A stretch of 45,366 nt of DNA from Polyangia bacterium (GTDB lineage Bacteria; Myxococcota_A; Polyangia; Polyangiales; JAUICN01): contig JAUICN010000017.1 of NCBI GenBank assembly GCA_030427835.1, forward strand, positions 1 to 45,366. The letters are read 5' to 3'. The position numbers and the translations under genes were made by a program. The notes below the pieces were generated by a model. That model did not search any database, was not told where the DNA came from, and saw only the letters and a program-made list of their open reading frames with translations. The number at the start of each line of letters is the position of its first letter. Positions within the stretch are counted from its first letter, which is position 1. Below, piece after piece: positions 17,023 through 25,015 of the stretch.

Positions 17023-17922
17023 ATGATGGTGTCGGAAAGAGGTTCGGTGTTTCGCTTGCTGCAGTGGCAGTGGCGGTCGGTGACGGTGTTCACTGTGTCG
17101 GGGTTGTTGGCGACCATTGCGCACAAGATGTTTGAGGTTTCCTGGTTGGTGTTGCCCACCACGCCGGTGGTCGTTGTGGGTGGTGCGCTGGGCATATTCG
17201 TGAGTTTTCGCACCAACTCGGCCTATGACCGTTGGTGGGAAGGGCGAAAGCTTTGGGGGCGGTTGATCAATGCTTCTCGGCAGTTTTCCAACCAGGTGTG
17301 TGCGTACCTTCCGGAGTCCCTGCGCGATGAACGGCGTAAGCTTGTGCGGCGGCACATGGCCTATGTGCACGTGCTCCGGTGCCTATTGCGGCGTCACGAC
17401 GCAAAGAAGGACCCGGATGTTCGCAACCTGCTTGCGGAGGAGGATCGGGAGTTGCTGACCCAGACGAACCCCACCCACGGGCTTCTTGCGCGGCAGGCAG
17501 AGCATTTGAGTTCGCTTACTGCGGATGGGTTTCTTCACGAGATTCGACTGCAGTCCATGGACCGTGTGTTGCACGAGCTGTTGGATGTTCAGGGTGGGTG
17601 TGAGCGGATCAAGAATACCCCCATGCCCCGGGGATATGGGTTTATTGCCCATCGATTGGTGGTGGCGTTTGGTTTGTTGTTTCCGTTCGTCGTGGTGGAA
17701 TCCCTGGGTTGGGCCACGGTGCCCATGAATGTGTTGGTGTGCCTGTCGTTTGGGCTGATCAGTGAAGCTGGGCGCGTGCTCGAGGACCCCTTCACCATGT
17801 TTTACAACGGTTTGCCGCTTACAGCCCTGAGCAAGACCATTGAGGCCAACTTGACCGAACGCCTGGGCGAGCGGCCGGTCCCGGAGATTCCCAAGCCTAC
17901 CGAGCGCGGTATTCTAATGTAG
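17023..17922 (+). CDS. Bestrophin-like (RFP-TM family) chloride channel homologue
   Basis: 299 residues. The ATG at 17023 is set by a strong GGAGGAG ribosome-binding site 10 nt upstream. The family signature FRTNSAYDRWWEGRKLWG is complete (about residues 64-81), between hydrophobic segments VTVFTVSGLLATIAHKMF and VVVVGGALGIFVSF. Two further membrane segments lie at about 212-250 (LVVAFGLLFPFVVVESLGW and VLVCLSFGLISEAG), followed by the conserved EDPF. Bacterial members form pentameric ion channels (cation- or anion-selective depending on subgroup), so ion selectivity is not assigned. It is monocistronic and flanked on both sides by copies of the same intergenic motif. Confidence 0.87.
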   Translation: MMVSERGSVFRLLQWQWRSVTVFTVSGLLATIAHKMFEVSWLVLPTTPVVVVGGALGIFVSFRTNSAYDRWWEGRKLWGRLINASRQFSNQVCAYLPESLRDERRKLVRRHMAYVHVLRCLLRRHDAKKDPDVRNLLAEEDRELLTQTNPTHGLLARQAEHLSSLTADGFLHEIRLQSMDRVLHELLDVQGGCERIKNTPMPRGYGFIAHRLVVAFGLLFPFVVVESLGWATVPMNVLVCLSFGLISEAGRVLEDPFTMFYNGLPLTALSKTIEANLTERLGERPVPEIPKPTERGILM

Positions 17923-17949
17923 CTTGGGTGACACCTAACCCTGACGAAA

Positions 17950-17968
17950 ACGAACCTGGGTTAACGTT
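17950..17968 (+). repeat. Intergenic CCTGGG motif, variant with dyad
   Basis: ACGAACCTGGGTTAACGTT, 28 nt after the bestrophin stop. It can fold as AACG-AACC / GGTT-CGTT with a 2-nt bulge, so it might also act as a weak terminator. Confidence 0.45.
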
Positions 17969-17993
17969 TGGGATTGGAATGATTGAGGAATTT

Positions 17994-18009
17994 TCGAACC
18001 TGGGTTGTT
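17994..18009 (+). repeat. Intergenic CCTGGG motif, copy 2
   Basis: TCGAACCTGGGTTGTT within a 23-bp block (17990-18012) almost identical to 16904-16926; it runs into a T-tract. Confidence 0.6.
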
Positions 18010-18030
18010 TTTTTACTGATGTAGACAGGG

Positions 18031-18188
18031 TTAGAACTTGCAGCAGCGGGCGTAGCAGCTGTGTTTTCTGGGGAGTGTTGCACTCCCCCTCCCTCGGGAG
18101 TGAATCCCTCGGGAGCCTCCCCCGAACTCCGCTTTGCGTCGGCGCTTTTCGCGCCGAAGGGTGTTGTGTTGCGTCAGTGGTGTTGGCT
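18031..18188 (-). pseudogene. 3'-end relic of a stalk-protein gene within a hairpin cluster
   Basis: On the minus strand, the last eight codons before a TAA at 18031 read CYARCCKF, the same ending as the intact gene at 18189, and the DNA (CAGCAGCGGGCGTAGCA) is shared. Upstream of these codons the frame has no further similarity, so this looks like a leftover gene end from recombination within the family. The rest of the interval is rich in hairpins: GGGGAGTG/CACTCCCC (18070-18088), two copies of TCCCTCGGGAG (18090-18100, 18105-18115), and TCGGCGC/GCGCCGA (18139-18157). The last could terminate the stalk operon although it lacks a T-run. Confidence 0.5.
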
Positions 18189-19070
18189 TCAGAATTTACA
18201 GCAGCGGGCGTAGCAAACGAAGGGGTCGTTGTGCCTGGGGCTGCGGGCTTCGCAGCGCCAGCTTCGGGAGCTGGAACGGTAGGAACGGGTTTGGGAAATG
18301 CCGGGGCTGTTTCTGCTTCCCGCTCGAAAGGGAAGGGTGGCGCCGCCGCTGGTGGCGACGTAACCCGAGCTGCATGTGGCGGTAAGGGATTCGTCGCGAT
18401 TGAAGGTGACGTTTTTGGAGCTTGAGACCCTGTTGCAGGTGGGCCTGTGGGTATGGCCCGTTCGGGAGAAACTGCCGTGACTCACTCCATCCACCTTGCT
18501 TGTGCTGTTGGCACGGTCGGCGTTGGATGCGCTGGTGGCGTGGCCGGCCTGTGTGGCCCTGTCGGCATGGCCTGCGTGGCCCGCATGGCTTGCGGTGGCG
18601 GCGTGCCCGGTGAGGTCCGTATTCTGGGCGTGATCCGCCGTGTCTGCCTGTTGGGCCTGCGTCACGTGTTCGGCCCAGGCTGCGTGGGCGGATTCGGGTA
18701 CGGAGTGCAGGGGAAAGATGGCCTGTTCGCCGTCCAGTTCCACCACAAGTTGCAAGTCTCCGCGCTGGCGAAACAGTTGCAGATCGAGTGCTTCCACACG
18801 CCCAAGGGTGGTGCTGAAGTAGCCCTGCAGTAGGGTGAGACGCTGGGTTTCGGAGAAGTAGAGTTGCCGGTTGTTGTCGTAGAGGGCGAAGGTGACGTAC
18901 AGGTTCCCGGTGACGGGTTTCCCTTCGATACTGAGAATGGTGCCGTGGATGGGGAGTTCGGCTGGGGTATCCGCCAATACAGGGGTGGCTGTGAGTGCAG
19001 CGACCACAAGACCGACCCACAGCGTGGAGCGAATGCTGCCTTGGATCTTCTTTTTGGAACTAGTCGGCAC
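18189..19070 (-). CDS. Secreted stalk protein, paralogue 3 of 3
   Basis: 293 residues, GTG start at 19070 with GAGGTG 5 nt upstream; the start overlaps the end of the preceding gene by 11 nt. Signal peptide (LVVAALTATPVLAD); N-terminal beta domain (LPIHGTILSIEGKPVTGNLY, about 38-130) shared by all three paralogues; Ala-rich repeat region of HAxxAxHAGHADRATQA type (about 135-195); a GHTHRPTC motif like the GHxH turn of tail-fibre proteins; and a Cys-containing C-terminal domain ending CYARCCKF. The Ala repeats resemble those in trimeric phage-tail or stalk proteins, so a trimeric surface fibre is inferred. The function is not known. The C-terminal domain is more diverged (Ser/Arg-rich) than in the other two. 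Confidence 0.8.
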   Translation of the reverse strand: MPTSSKKKIQGSIRSTLWVGLVVAALTATPVLADTPAELPIHGTILSIEGKPVTGNLYVTFALYDNNRQLYFSETQRLTLLQGYFSTTLGRVEALDLQLFRQRGDLQLVVELDGEQAIFPLHSVPESAHAAWAEHVTQAQQADTADHAQNTDLTGHAATASHAGHAGHADRATQAGHATSASNADRANSTSKVDGVSHGSFSRTGHTHRPTCNRVSSSKNVTFNRDESLTATCSSGYVATSGGATLPFRAGSRNSPGISQTRSYRSSSRSWRCEARSPRHNDPFVCYARCCKF

Positions 19071-19965
19071 GGCAGCACCTCACGTAGCAGTCCAGGCGTT
19101 GGTTGTTGTTTAGGGTGAACCCTTCGCAGTTCCATACCCTTGGGTCGTTGCTGGGGTAGGAGCGTGTGCTGTTGTCCCGACGGTCGTATTGAGTCCCAGC
19201 AGACCATACGCGTGAGACGCTGTGGGGCATTTTGGCACCGCCGCCCACAGCGGCGTAGTTCGAGTTGCAGACCATGGAGCGAAGCACGGTTTGGTTTAGG
19301 GAAACGGTGGTGTTGGTTCCCTGGGTGTAGCAGCTCATGTTGTGGCCGTGGCCTGCGGTGCTGTAGGCGCTTGCGGGCAATCCCCCCAGGGCATCTGCAT
19401 CGGAAGCATAGCTTGCGTTTGCTGCGGTGGTGGCCCGGTCGGAGTCGGTGGCCTGGTCTGTGGTGGTGCTGGTGGCGCTACGGGTGGTTGTCATGGACAT
19501 GGTGGCTTGATCCGCATGGGTGGCCCGTGTGGTGTCTGTGGCCTGCTCGGCGGTGTTGGACGCATCTGCACTGTGGGAGGAGAAGGCGTAGGGTTGCGCG
19601 ACCATGGGCATACGAATGGTTTGACCGAGCAGTGCGATTTGCACGGATAGGTCGCTGTGCTGGCTGAACAGGTTGGAATCCAAGGGAGTTCCTGTTCCGA
19701 GGGATAGGTCGAAACGCCCTCTGGTGATCTGGATGTCTGTGCGGATTTCGTGAAGGAGGTTTCCCTGGGAGTCCTGCAAGGTGACCTGGATTTCGGTTTC
19801 GTCGGTGACGGGTTGCCCGCTTTCGTCGAGCACGGTGCCTGTCATGGGAAGCTCGATGGGTTCAGCCCTGGCGGTGGCGGGCAGCAAGGTACATGCGATT
19901 GAAACTAGGGTGGCTGCCGCTGTGACTGTGGGCGTGGCGACTGCGCGTCTGTGCAATGGGGCCAT
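19060..19965 (-). CDS. Secreted stalk protein, paralogue 2 of 3
   Basis: 301 residues, ATG at 19965, only 2 nt after the stop of paralogue 1, with AAGG upstream. Signal peptide (VSIACTLLPATARAE); N-terminal beta domain (LPMTGTVLDESGQPVTDETE); an Ala/Thr repeat region (AEQATDTTRATHADQATMS) of about 60 residues; the linker DALGGLPASAYSTAGHGH, which follows the L-x-G-x-x-A-S-x-Y-x-x-x-G-H-x-H pattern known from tail-fibre-like proteins; then a C-terminal head with Cys residues and NYAAVGGGAKMP, ending CYVRCCRAD. The tight coupling with its paralogues suggests that the three are made together, perhaps as a heteromeric fibre. Confidence 0.8.
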   Translation of the reverse strand: MAPLHRRAVATPTVTAAATLVSIACTLLPATARAEPIELPMTGTVLDESGQPVTDETEIQVTLQDSQGNLLHEIRTDIQITRGRFDLSLGTGTPLDSNLFSQHSDLSVQIALLGQTIRMPMVAQPYAFSSHSADASNTAEQATDTTRATHADQATMSMTTTRSATSTTTDQATDSDRATTAANASYASDADALGGLPASAYSTAGHGHNMSCYTQGTNTTVSLNQTVLRSMVCNSNYAAVGGGAKMPHSVSRVWSAGTQYDRRDNSTRSYPSNDPRVWNCEGFTLNNNQRLDCYVRCCRAD

Positions 19966-19967
19966 GG

Positions 19968-20828
19968 CTAGTCGACCTTGCAGCAGTGGGCGTAGCAGGT
20001 GAGTGTTCGCTGGATGACGCCGGAGATGGTGGCCCCCTGGCATTTCCAGCGGTTGTCAGAAGAGTTGTCGTCGGGCCAGTGTTGGACCTCGTTGTCGGTG
20101 GTCATCTGCATGCTGGCGCCGCCACCCACCGCGCGGTAGCCGGAGGGGCATGAGACGGTTACGGATTGCATGGTGTTTCGTACGTTGATGGAGCTCGACC
20201 GGGTGGTGCAACTCCAGGAATGGCCGTGGTTGGATCGGGCAAAGTAGGAAGCGCTTTTGCCCTGTACCTTGTCTGCATTGCTGGCGCTGGTGGCACGGTC
20301 TGCGCGATCGGTGTGGTTGGCCGTGGGGGCACTGTCCGCAAGGGCGGTGGTGGTGGCGGTCATGGCGGCCGTGGCGTGGTCGGCGGTATCGGAGACCTGG
20401 GCATGCACCGCGGTGGTGGCGTGGCCGGTGGTGGTGGCGGTGTCCCCATGGGGTACGTAGGCGGCGTAGGGCACGGTGCCCAATGGGAATTGGGCCTGCT
20501 CCCCATCGATGGAGAGGGCCAGGTGGGTGATCCTGTGGTCCACAAACACCTCTGGATCCAGAGTGCGGTTTTCGCCCAGCACCAGGTAGAAGTGACCGTC
20601 GTTGATGGCGACCATGTGGTCTTCGTCGAATACGGTGGTTCCCTCGTCGTTGAGTAGCGTTACGGAAATTGCCAGGTTGGGTTCCGTCACGGGGTGCCCG
20701 TTCAAATCTTCCAGGGTGCCGGTCATTGGGATTTTTTTTGGGATGTCGGCCTGTGCATTGGACGTACCGAGGAGACACCCGGTGACCAGACTGACCACAA
20801 GACACCGGCCGAGGGCCCTGCGTTTCAT
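19968..20828 (-). CDS. Secreted stalk protein, paralogue 1 of 3
   Basis: 286 residues, ATG at 20828 with a strong GAGGAG site 5 nt upstream; its ATG overlaps the stop of the preceding lipoprotein gene (ATGA). Signal peptide ending NAQAD; N-terminal beta domain (IPMTGTLEDLNGHPVTEPNL, about 30-130, with FPLGTVPYAAY at its end); Ala-rich repeats (HATTAVHAQVSDTADHATAA); linker KVQGKSASYFARSNHGHSWSC; and a head with CPSGYRAVGGGASMQ, ending LTCYAHCCKVD. The CxxGYxAxGGGA and C-Y-x-x-C-C elements are common to the family and suggest a disulfide-stabilised head. I recognise no described family. Adhesion or host/prey binding is a guess from architecture. Confidence 0.82.
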   Translation of the reverse strand: MKRRALGRCLVVSLVTGCLLGTSNAQADIPKKIPMTGTLEDLNGHPVTEPNLAISVTLLNDEGTTVFDEDHMVAINDGHFYLVLGENRTLDPEVFVDHRITHLALSIDGEQAQFPLGTVPYAAYVPHGDTATTTGHATTAVHAQVSDTADHATAAMTATTTALADSAPTANHTDRADRATSASNADKVQGKSASYFARSNHGHSWSCTTRSSSINVRNTMQSVTVSCPSGYRAVGGGASMQMTTDNEVQHWPDDNSSDNRWKCQGATISGVIQRTLTCYAHCCKVD

Positions 20829-21199
20829 GGCTGCTCCTCGACGGGTTTGGAAGGCGTCGGTGCGCTTCCTGGACCCAATTGAACGCTTCCTGTGGCGAGG
20901 CCCTGCCGGGGGCCAAGGGGCTGGGGTGCCCCTATTTGTAGCCCAATACGGTATTTGGAGGTTTCGGCCATGCCGCCCCCCGCGGTCTGCAGTGCCGCAC
21001 GCCCGGGCACGGCTTCAGGTGCCTGGGTGGTGTCGCCCTGCTGGGCCTGTTCATCCGGGGCGCGGGCCTTGAGTTCGCCTTCGCCGCAGCCGTGGAGAGC
21101 GATGGATGCGGTTGCCAGGAGGATGGCGGCCGTGGCCGTGAAGTGGCCCCATCGGTTTGGCTCAGCCGTTCCTTGTGCGTTTCCCCAGGCGCTTTTCAC
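20825..21199 (-). CDS. Small lipoprotein, first gene of the stalk operon
   Basis: 124 residues from a GTG at 21199, the only plausible start after the upstream in-frame TAA. The lipobox is ASIALHGCGEGE (Cys at about residue 38), so it is membrane-anchored. The remainder is low-complexity, rich in Ala, Pro, Gln and Gly, with no recognisable domain, as expected for a short linker-like anchor. It overlaps the next gene by 4 nt (ATGA). Transcription from the -10 at 21206-21211 would start about at the GTG itself, so the message may be leaderless. It may anchor or chaperone the stalk proteins; this is inference from position. Confidence 0.68.
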   Translation of the reverse strand: MKSAWGNAQGTAEPNRWGHFTATAAILLATASIALHGCGEGELKARAPDEQAQQGDTTQAPEAVPGRAALQTAGGGMAETSKYRIGLQIGAPQPLGPRQGLATGSVQLGPGSAPTPSKPVEEQP

Positions 21200-21205
21200 A
21201 GCGTC

Positions 21206-21234
21206 TGTTTAGGCGATGGGGCAATCCTGTGCAA
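21206..21234 (-). promoter_or_regulatory. Promoter of the stalk operon
   Basis: On the minus strand TTGCAC (21229-21234) and TAAACA (21206-21211) are 17 nt apart. The expected start point falls at about 21199, the GTG of the first gene, giving a leaderless transcript. Confidence 0.55.
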
Positions 21235-21268
21235 ACGGCGGGGAAGGGGATTGTAGGTGTGTGTGTGT

Positions 21269-21297
21269 TTGAGAAAGGGTGTATTTTGGCCTAGGTA
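21269..21297 (+). promoter_or_regulatory. Promoter of the Tc-like operon
   Basis: TTGAGA (21269-21274) and TAGGTA (21292-21297) with a 17-nt spacer, about 25 nt upstream of the ATG. The -10 starts TAG, as in the duplicated TSP3 promoters. It lies back to back with the stalk-operon promoter, with 34 nt between the two -35 boxes. Confidence 0.6.
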
Positions 21298-21321
21298 GCA
21301 GGGACCAAAAAGGGGGAACCG

Positions 21322-24300
21322 ATGGCGCTTCGAGTACGGGTACGGCAGGGACAAACGCGGTTGGGATGTTGGGCCTCCCTTAAATGGGCTGCGTTGCTAT
21401 GGGGTGTGTTGTTCGCCATGGGGTGCACTGCGGGCGATCTTTCCGGAAGTGATGAGGAGCCTGCGCTCTCGCTTGCGGAAGCCCTGGCCCAGGGGCTGGA
21501 TTGTGAGTTGTCCGCGGATTGCCCGGCAAACAGTTACTGCGACCTGGGGCAGTGTTACCAGGGATGCAATAGGGATCTTCCCTGCGGTGAAGCGAACGTG
21601 GCCTGTTCCTCCCGTGGGCAGTGTGTGACCGATCAGGGGGTGCCTGTGCAAGATGGGGAAGCCCTGGCCCAGACGGTGGATGTGGATGTGCCCAAGATGA
21701 CGTTTCTTGCCGAGGAGCTCTACGCGGATTCGAGCACCGAGTCCCTGGGCATGAAGGTGACCGCGGAGGTGGACGGCGTGGTCTCCACGGAAACGATTCG
21801 CTACCGGGTGGACCCCCGTGTGCCCTGGCTGCAGGTGGCGGACGCGCGCGGTGCCTTCCAGGGGACCTTGGATGTGGAGTTGACGTTGAACCGGAAGGGC
21901 CTTGCCCCTGGGCAACATACGGGTGTGGTGGTGGTGCATACGACCCGTGGCAATGCCGTGGTGGTGGTGCAGTTGGATCAGGGCGTGGGGGGCATCTACC
22001 GTGGGTACATGGAGTACAGCTCCCCCCGGGCGGGGGGGCTCAGCGGCAAGTTGCCCATTGCGCTTGAGATCGACGTGCCCGCGGACCGTGAAGCCGATAT
22101 GGACGGCAAGCGCACGGCGGGCCTGCGGGTGGACGTGGTTCGGTCGCCCGGCTTTGTGGTGGTGGGGGGCAAGTTCCCCACGGCTTCCATTCTGGTTTCG
22201 GACACGGGTGTGGAAGGTACGGTGGTGCAGCGCATTGCTCCCGGGGACCTGGGGGAGCACCCCATGATCGACCGGGATGTGGGCCGCGAGTTCTCCTTTG
22301 CGTTGACGGCCACGTCCTCTGGAAACCTTTCCGGCACGTTCACCGACACTTGGCACGGCATGGCTCAGGATTCGATGGGGTTTTCTGGAACGCTACGGGT
22401 GGGTCGAGTTCCGGGTGAAAAGGCCTGGCCCATCGACCCGGATGAAGTGCCTGAGCTTCCTGGGGCTCCTGATTTGGATGAGGTGACATGGCGGTCGAGC
22501 TGTGGTCACGCCAACTGTGTGCACGATCAGGTCAACGCGACCGATGCCCGTGCCTGTACCCAACTGTGGTTGGATCAATCCCACGGGCTTGAGGACCCGA
22601 CCAATGGTTTTTCTGTGCAGGATGCCAACCGTGGTTACGAGCAGATGTCCACGGAGTGTTCGAACGACTTGCAGAACACCTCCTCCGGTGCGCCGAGCTA
22701 CAGCGGCAATACGGGCCGTTGTATTTCCGTGGCGAATGCCCGATGTGTGTTCGCCTTTGCTGGGGTGACCGCAGATCAGGGTGGAACCGCAGACGATCTG
22801 GCGCTGGAGGGTTTGGCGGGCACATTGGCCGCGGGGATTGTTACCACCAACGAGGCCCTGTCCGACGGGTATTGGATGCCCTACCACAGCGGGGTCGCCA
22901 CGGGTTCTGTGGTGGATGAAGTTCGCAAGCAGTTGCTGGGCGCTCGCAAGTGGCCTGCCCTGGTCATGCAGGAAGTGTTGTGGCCCCTGTCTGCCCACTA
23001 CGCCGTGACGGCGGATGCCACGGCGGGATCGAACAACCAGTACCGGGCGGTGCAACGGTTGGGGCACTTGCTCACCCTGTGGAGGGATGGATTGGACGCC
23101 TGGGTGCAGCTGGAGAGGCAGTCGTCCTCCTCGGTGCGGGATGTTCTTGAGGCGGGGCGCCAGGATTTTGTGAAAATCCTGATGGGGATGATGGTGCTGG
23201 ACCGGATGGCAGATGCCCAGTCCGCGCCCAACCGGCCGGAGTTTCAGATCATGCAGCGAGGGTTCGAGGGGATGGCCTTTCGTTTGGTGAATATGGCGGA
23301 GGGCAGTGACCCCATGGGGTTGCCGCCTGGGTTTGTGGAGTTTCTCTACGATCCGTTGATGGCCGGGCCGGGGGGGGCGACCAACTTTCAACAGGTATTG
23401 GCTGCACGGCAGGCTGCGATCGATGCGTCTGCCCTGGCTGAAACGGACGCCATTGCGGCCTCCCGTGATTACGACAACCAGGTGACGGCGTTGCAGACCG
23501 AGCTAGAGGACATTGCACGGGAGGCGGATCTTCAGGCAGCCGAACTGTGCGGCAGTGTTTCTGGTGACCCTACCCAACCGGATCTGGACCGGTGTGGATC
23601 GAGCTCTGGGCAGTTGGCGGTGGCCGATCGGGAAGTGGAGGAGGCGCTCCTGTCGATTCGAGCGGCCCAACAGCGATTGGAAGGTTTGAGCCAGCGGGTA
23701 CTGGTCCAGGCCCAGCGGCTCCGGGAGGTGCACGCGGTTCGGGAGGATGAAATCGCCTTCATCGATGCTGCCGGAAGAAGAATTGAGGCCCTGAGCCGAG
23801 CCGGTGGGTTCTTCAGCTTTGTGGTGAAAGTTCTCAACCCAGCGACCTGGGTGGACGGCGGGGTGTTCGGTGCGTTTGATGGTCTTGTTCAGGATCAGCT
23901 GAACGCGAGCAAGGAGCGGCTTCGCCAGATGCAGCACCTGAAGTCGATTCAGGCCAATCAGGAGGTGGAGTACATCAATGGCATGGCGACGATCAAGGAG
24001 ATGCTCATCGGGCGTGCGGAGCTGGAACTTGAAATTGTGCAAACCGCCCTGCGGGCATCCACGGCGCGGATCCGGGCACAGAACCTGCGTGATGCGGTGC
24101 GACGGATTCGCGCGGAATCGGAGCTGAGGCAAAGCAAGTTGTTGGACCCCACGGGGTTGGCCAACGACCCTGCCTACCGTGTGTTGCGCAATCACAAGGT
24201 GCGCCGTGCGCGCGCATCGTTTCTGAAAGCCAAGGAGGGGTTGTACCGTGCGGCACGGGCGTTTGAGTTGGAAACCAATACGGAGCTTCCCTCCATTGAG

Positions 24301-25014
24301 ACGCACCTGTTGCCCGCCACCCGCGCGGAGGAACTGCGGGACTTCACCACGTGTTTGGGGACGCTGTTTTCAGATTACCGCAGTGCCTACGGGGTGCCCC
24401 AGGTGTTTACGGACGAGGTAAGCCTGCGGGAGGACATTCTGCAGATACGTGGGCCGGTGAGGGATCATGTAACCGGTAAGGAAGTGTCTGAAGTGGAGCA
24501 GTTTCAACGTTTGCTACTGCAACCCAACCACGTGGATGGCGCAGTGGGTGTGGCCATACCGTTTCCCACCACCCTGAACCCGGGCAACGGCGTGTGGGGA
24601 AGCTTGGTGTGCAATGACCAGATTCGGTCCATCCAGGCGCAACTTGTGGGGGATGGCCTTGGGGATGACCAGGCCCGCGTGCTGCTTTCCCACGGGGGAA
24701 CGTCATTGATGCGCAGTTGCGATGCCATGACCCGTGGTAACGATGACATCCTGATCGAATACGGATTGATTCCGCGGCGTGTGGAAGTTCAGGCGGGGAT
24801 CAACGCCTACCCGGAAGCGGCCAAGGATGCGCAGCTCTTTGGTCGCCCGGTGGCGGCCAGCGAGTGGTTGCTGACCATTCCCAATGGGGATTTGGCTCCC
24901 ACCAACGGGGATTTGGATGTTACGAAGATAGAGGATGTGGTGTTCCGGATCGAACACAGCGCCACGTCCATTTCTGAATCGCCCATTGTTTACTCGCCAG
25001 CCTGCAGTTTCTAG
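21322..25014 (+). CDS. Large lipoprotein with TcA-like coiled-coil and TcB-binding C-terminus
   Basis: 1230 residues; ATG at 21322 with AGGGGG 5 nt upstream. Order: lipoprotein signal (LFAMGCTAG, Cys35); a Cys-rich module (LDCELSADCPANSYCDLGQC, about 58-102); beta-rich domains (about 105-400); a helical region (about 400-680); a long coiled coil (about 690-970) containing one hydrophobic segment (GGFFSFVVKVLNPATWV, near 835); and a C-terminal beta domain. The last 60 residues (LFGRPVAASEWLLTIP, then VTKIEDVVFRIEHSA) follow the pattern of the TcB-binding end of insecticidal TcA proteins (F-x-G-x(3)-S-x-W-x-L-x-x-P ... I-x-D-V-x-x-x-x-x-Y-T-A). A TcB-TcC-like gene starts 1 nt later. A TcA-like protein held by a lipid anchor is unusual; TcA subunits are normally soluble or released. 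The TcA assignment is an inference from the C-terminus, architecture and neighbour. Confidence 0.72.
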   Translation: MALRVRVRQGQTRLGCWASLKWAALLWGVLFAMGCTAGDLSGSDEEPALSLAEALAQGLDCELSADCPANSYCDLGQCYQGCNRDLPCGEANVACSSRGQCVTDQGVPVQDGEALAQTVDVDVPKMTFLAEELYADSSTESLGMKVTAEVDGVVSTETIRYRVDPRVPWLQVADARGAFQGTLDVELTLNRKGLAPGQHTGVVVVHTTRGNAVVVVQLDQGVGGIYRGYMEYSSPRAGGLSGKLPIALEIDVPADREADMDGKRTAGLRVDVVRSPGFVVVGGKFPTASILVSDTGVEGTVVQRIAPGDLGEHPMIDRDVGREFSFALTATSSGNLSGTFTDTWHGMAQDSMGFSGTLRVGRVPGEKAWPIDPDEVPELPGAPDLDEVTWRSSCGHANCVHDQVNATDARACTQLWLDQSHGLEDPTNGFSVQDANRGYEQMSTECSNDLQNTSSGAPSYSGNTGRCISVANARCVFAFAGVTADQGGTADDLALEGLAGTLAAGIVTTNEALSDGYWMPYHSGVATGSVVDEVRKQLLGARKWPALVMQEVLWPLSAHYAVTADATAGSNNQYRAVQRLGHLLTLWRDGLDAWVQLERQSSSSVRDVLEAGRQDFVKILMGMMVLDRMADAQSAPNRPEFQIMQRGFEGMAFRLVNMAEGSDPMGLPPGFVEFLYDPLMAGPGGATNFQQVLAARQAAIDASALAETDAIAASRDYDNQVTALQTELEDIAREADLQAAELCGSVSGDPTQPDLDRCGSSSGQLAVADREVEEALLSIRAAQQRLEGLSQRVLVQAQRLREVHAVREDEIAFIDAAGRRIEALSRAGGFFSFVVKVLNPATWVDGGVFGAFDGLVQDQLNASKERLRQMQHLKSIQANQEVEYINGMATIKEMLIGRAELELEIVQTALRASTARIRAQNLRDAVRRIRAESELRQSKLLDPTGLANDPAYRVLRNHKVRRARASFLKAKEGLYRAARAFELETNTELPSIETHLLPATRAEELRDFTTCLGTLFSDYRSAYGVPQVFTDEVSLREDILQIRGPVRDHVTGKEVSEVEQFQRLLLQPNHVDGAVGVAIPFPTTLNPGNGVWGSLVCNDQIRSIQAQLVGDGLGDDQARVLLSHGGTSLMRSCDAMTRGNDDILIEYGLIPRRVEVQAGINAYPEAAKDAQLFGRPVAASEWLLTIPNGDLAPTNGDLDVTKIEDVVFRIEHSATSISESPIVYSPACSF

Positions 25015-25015
25015 G

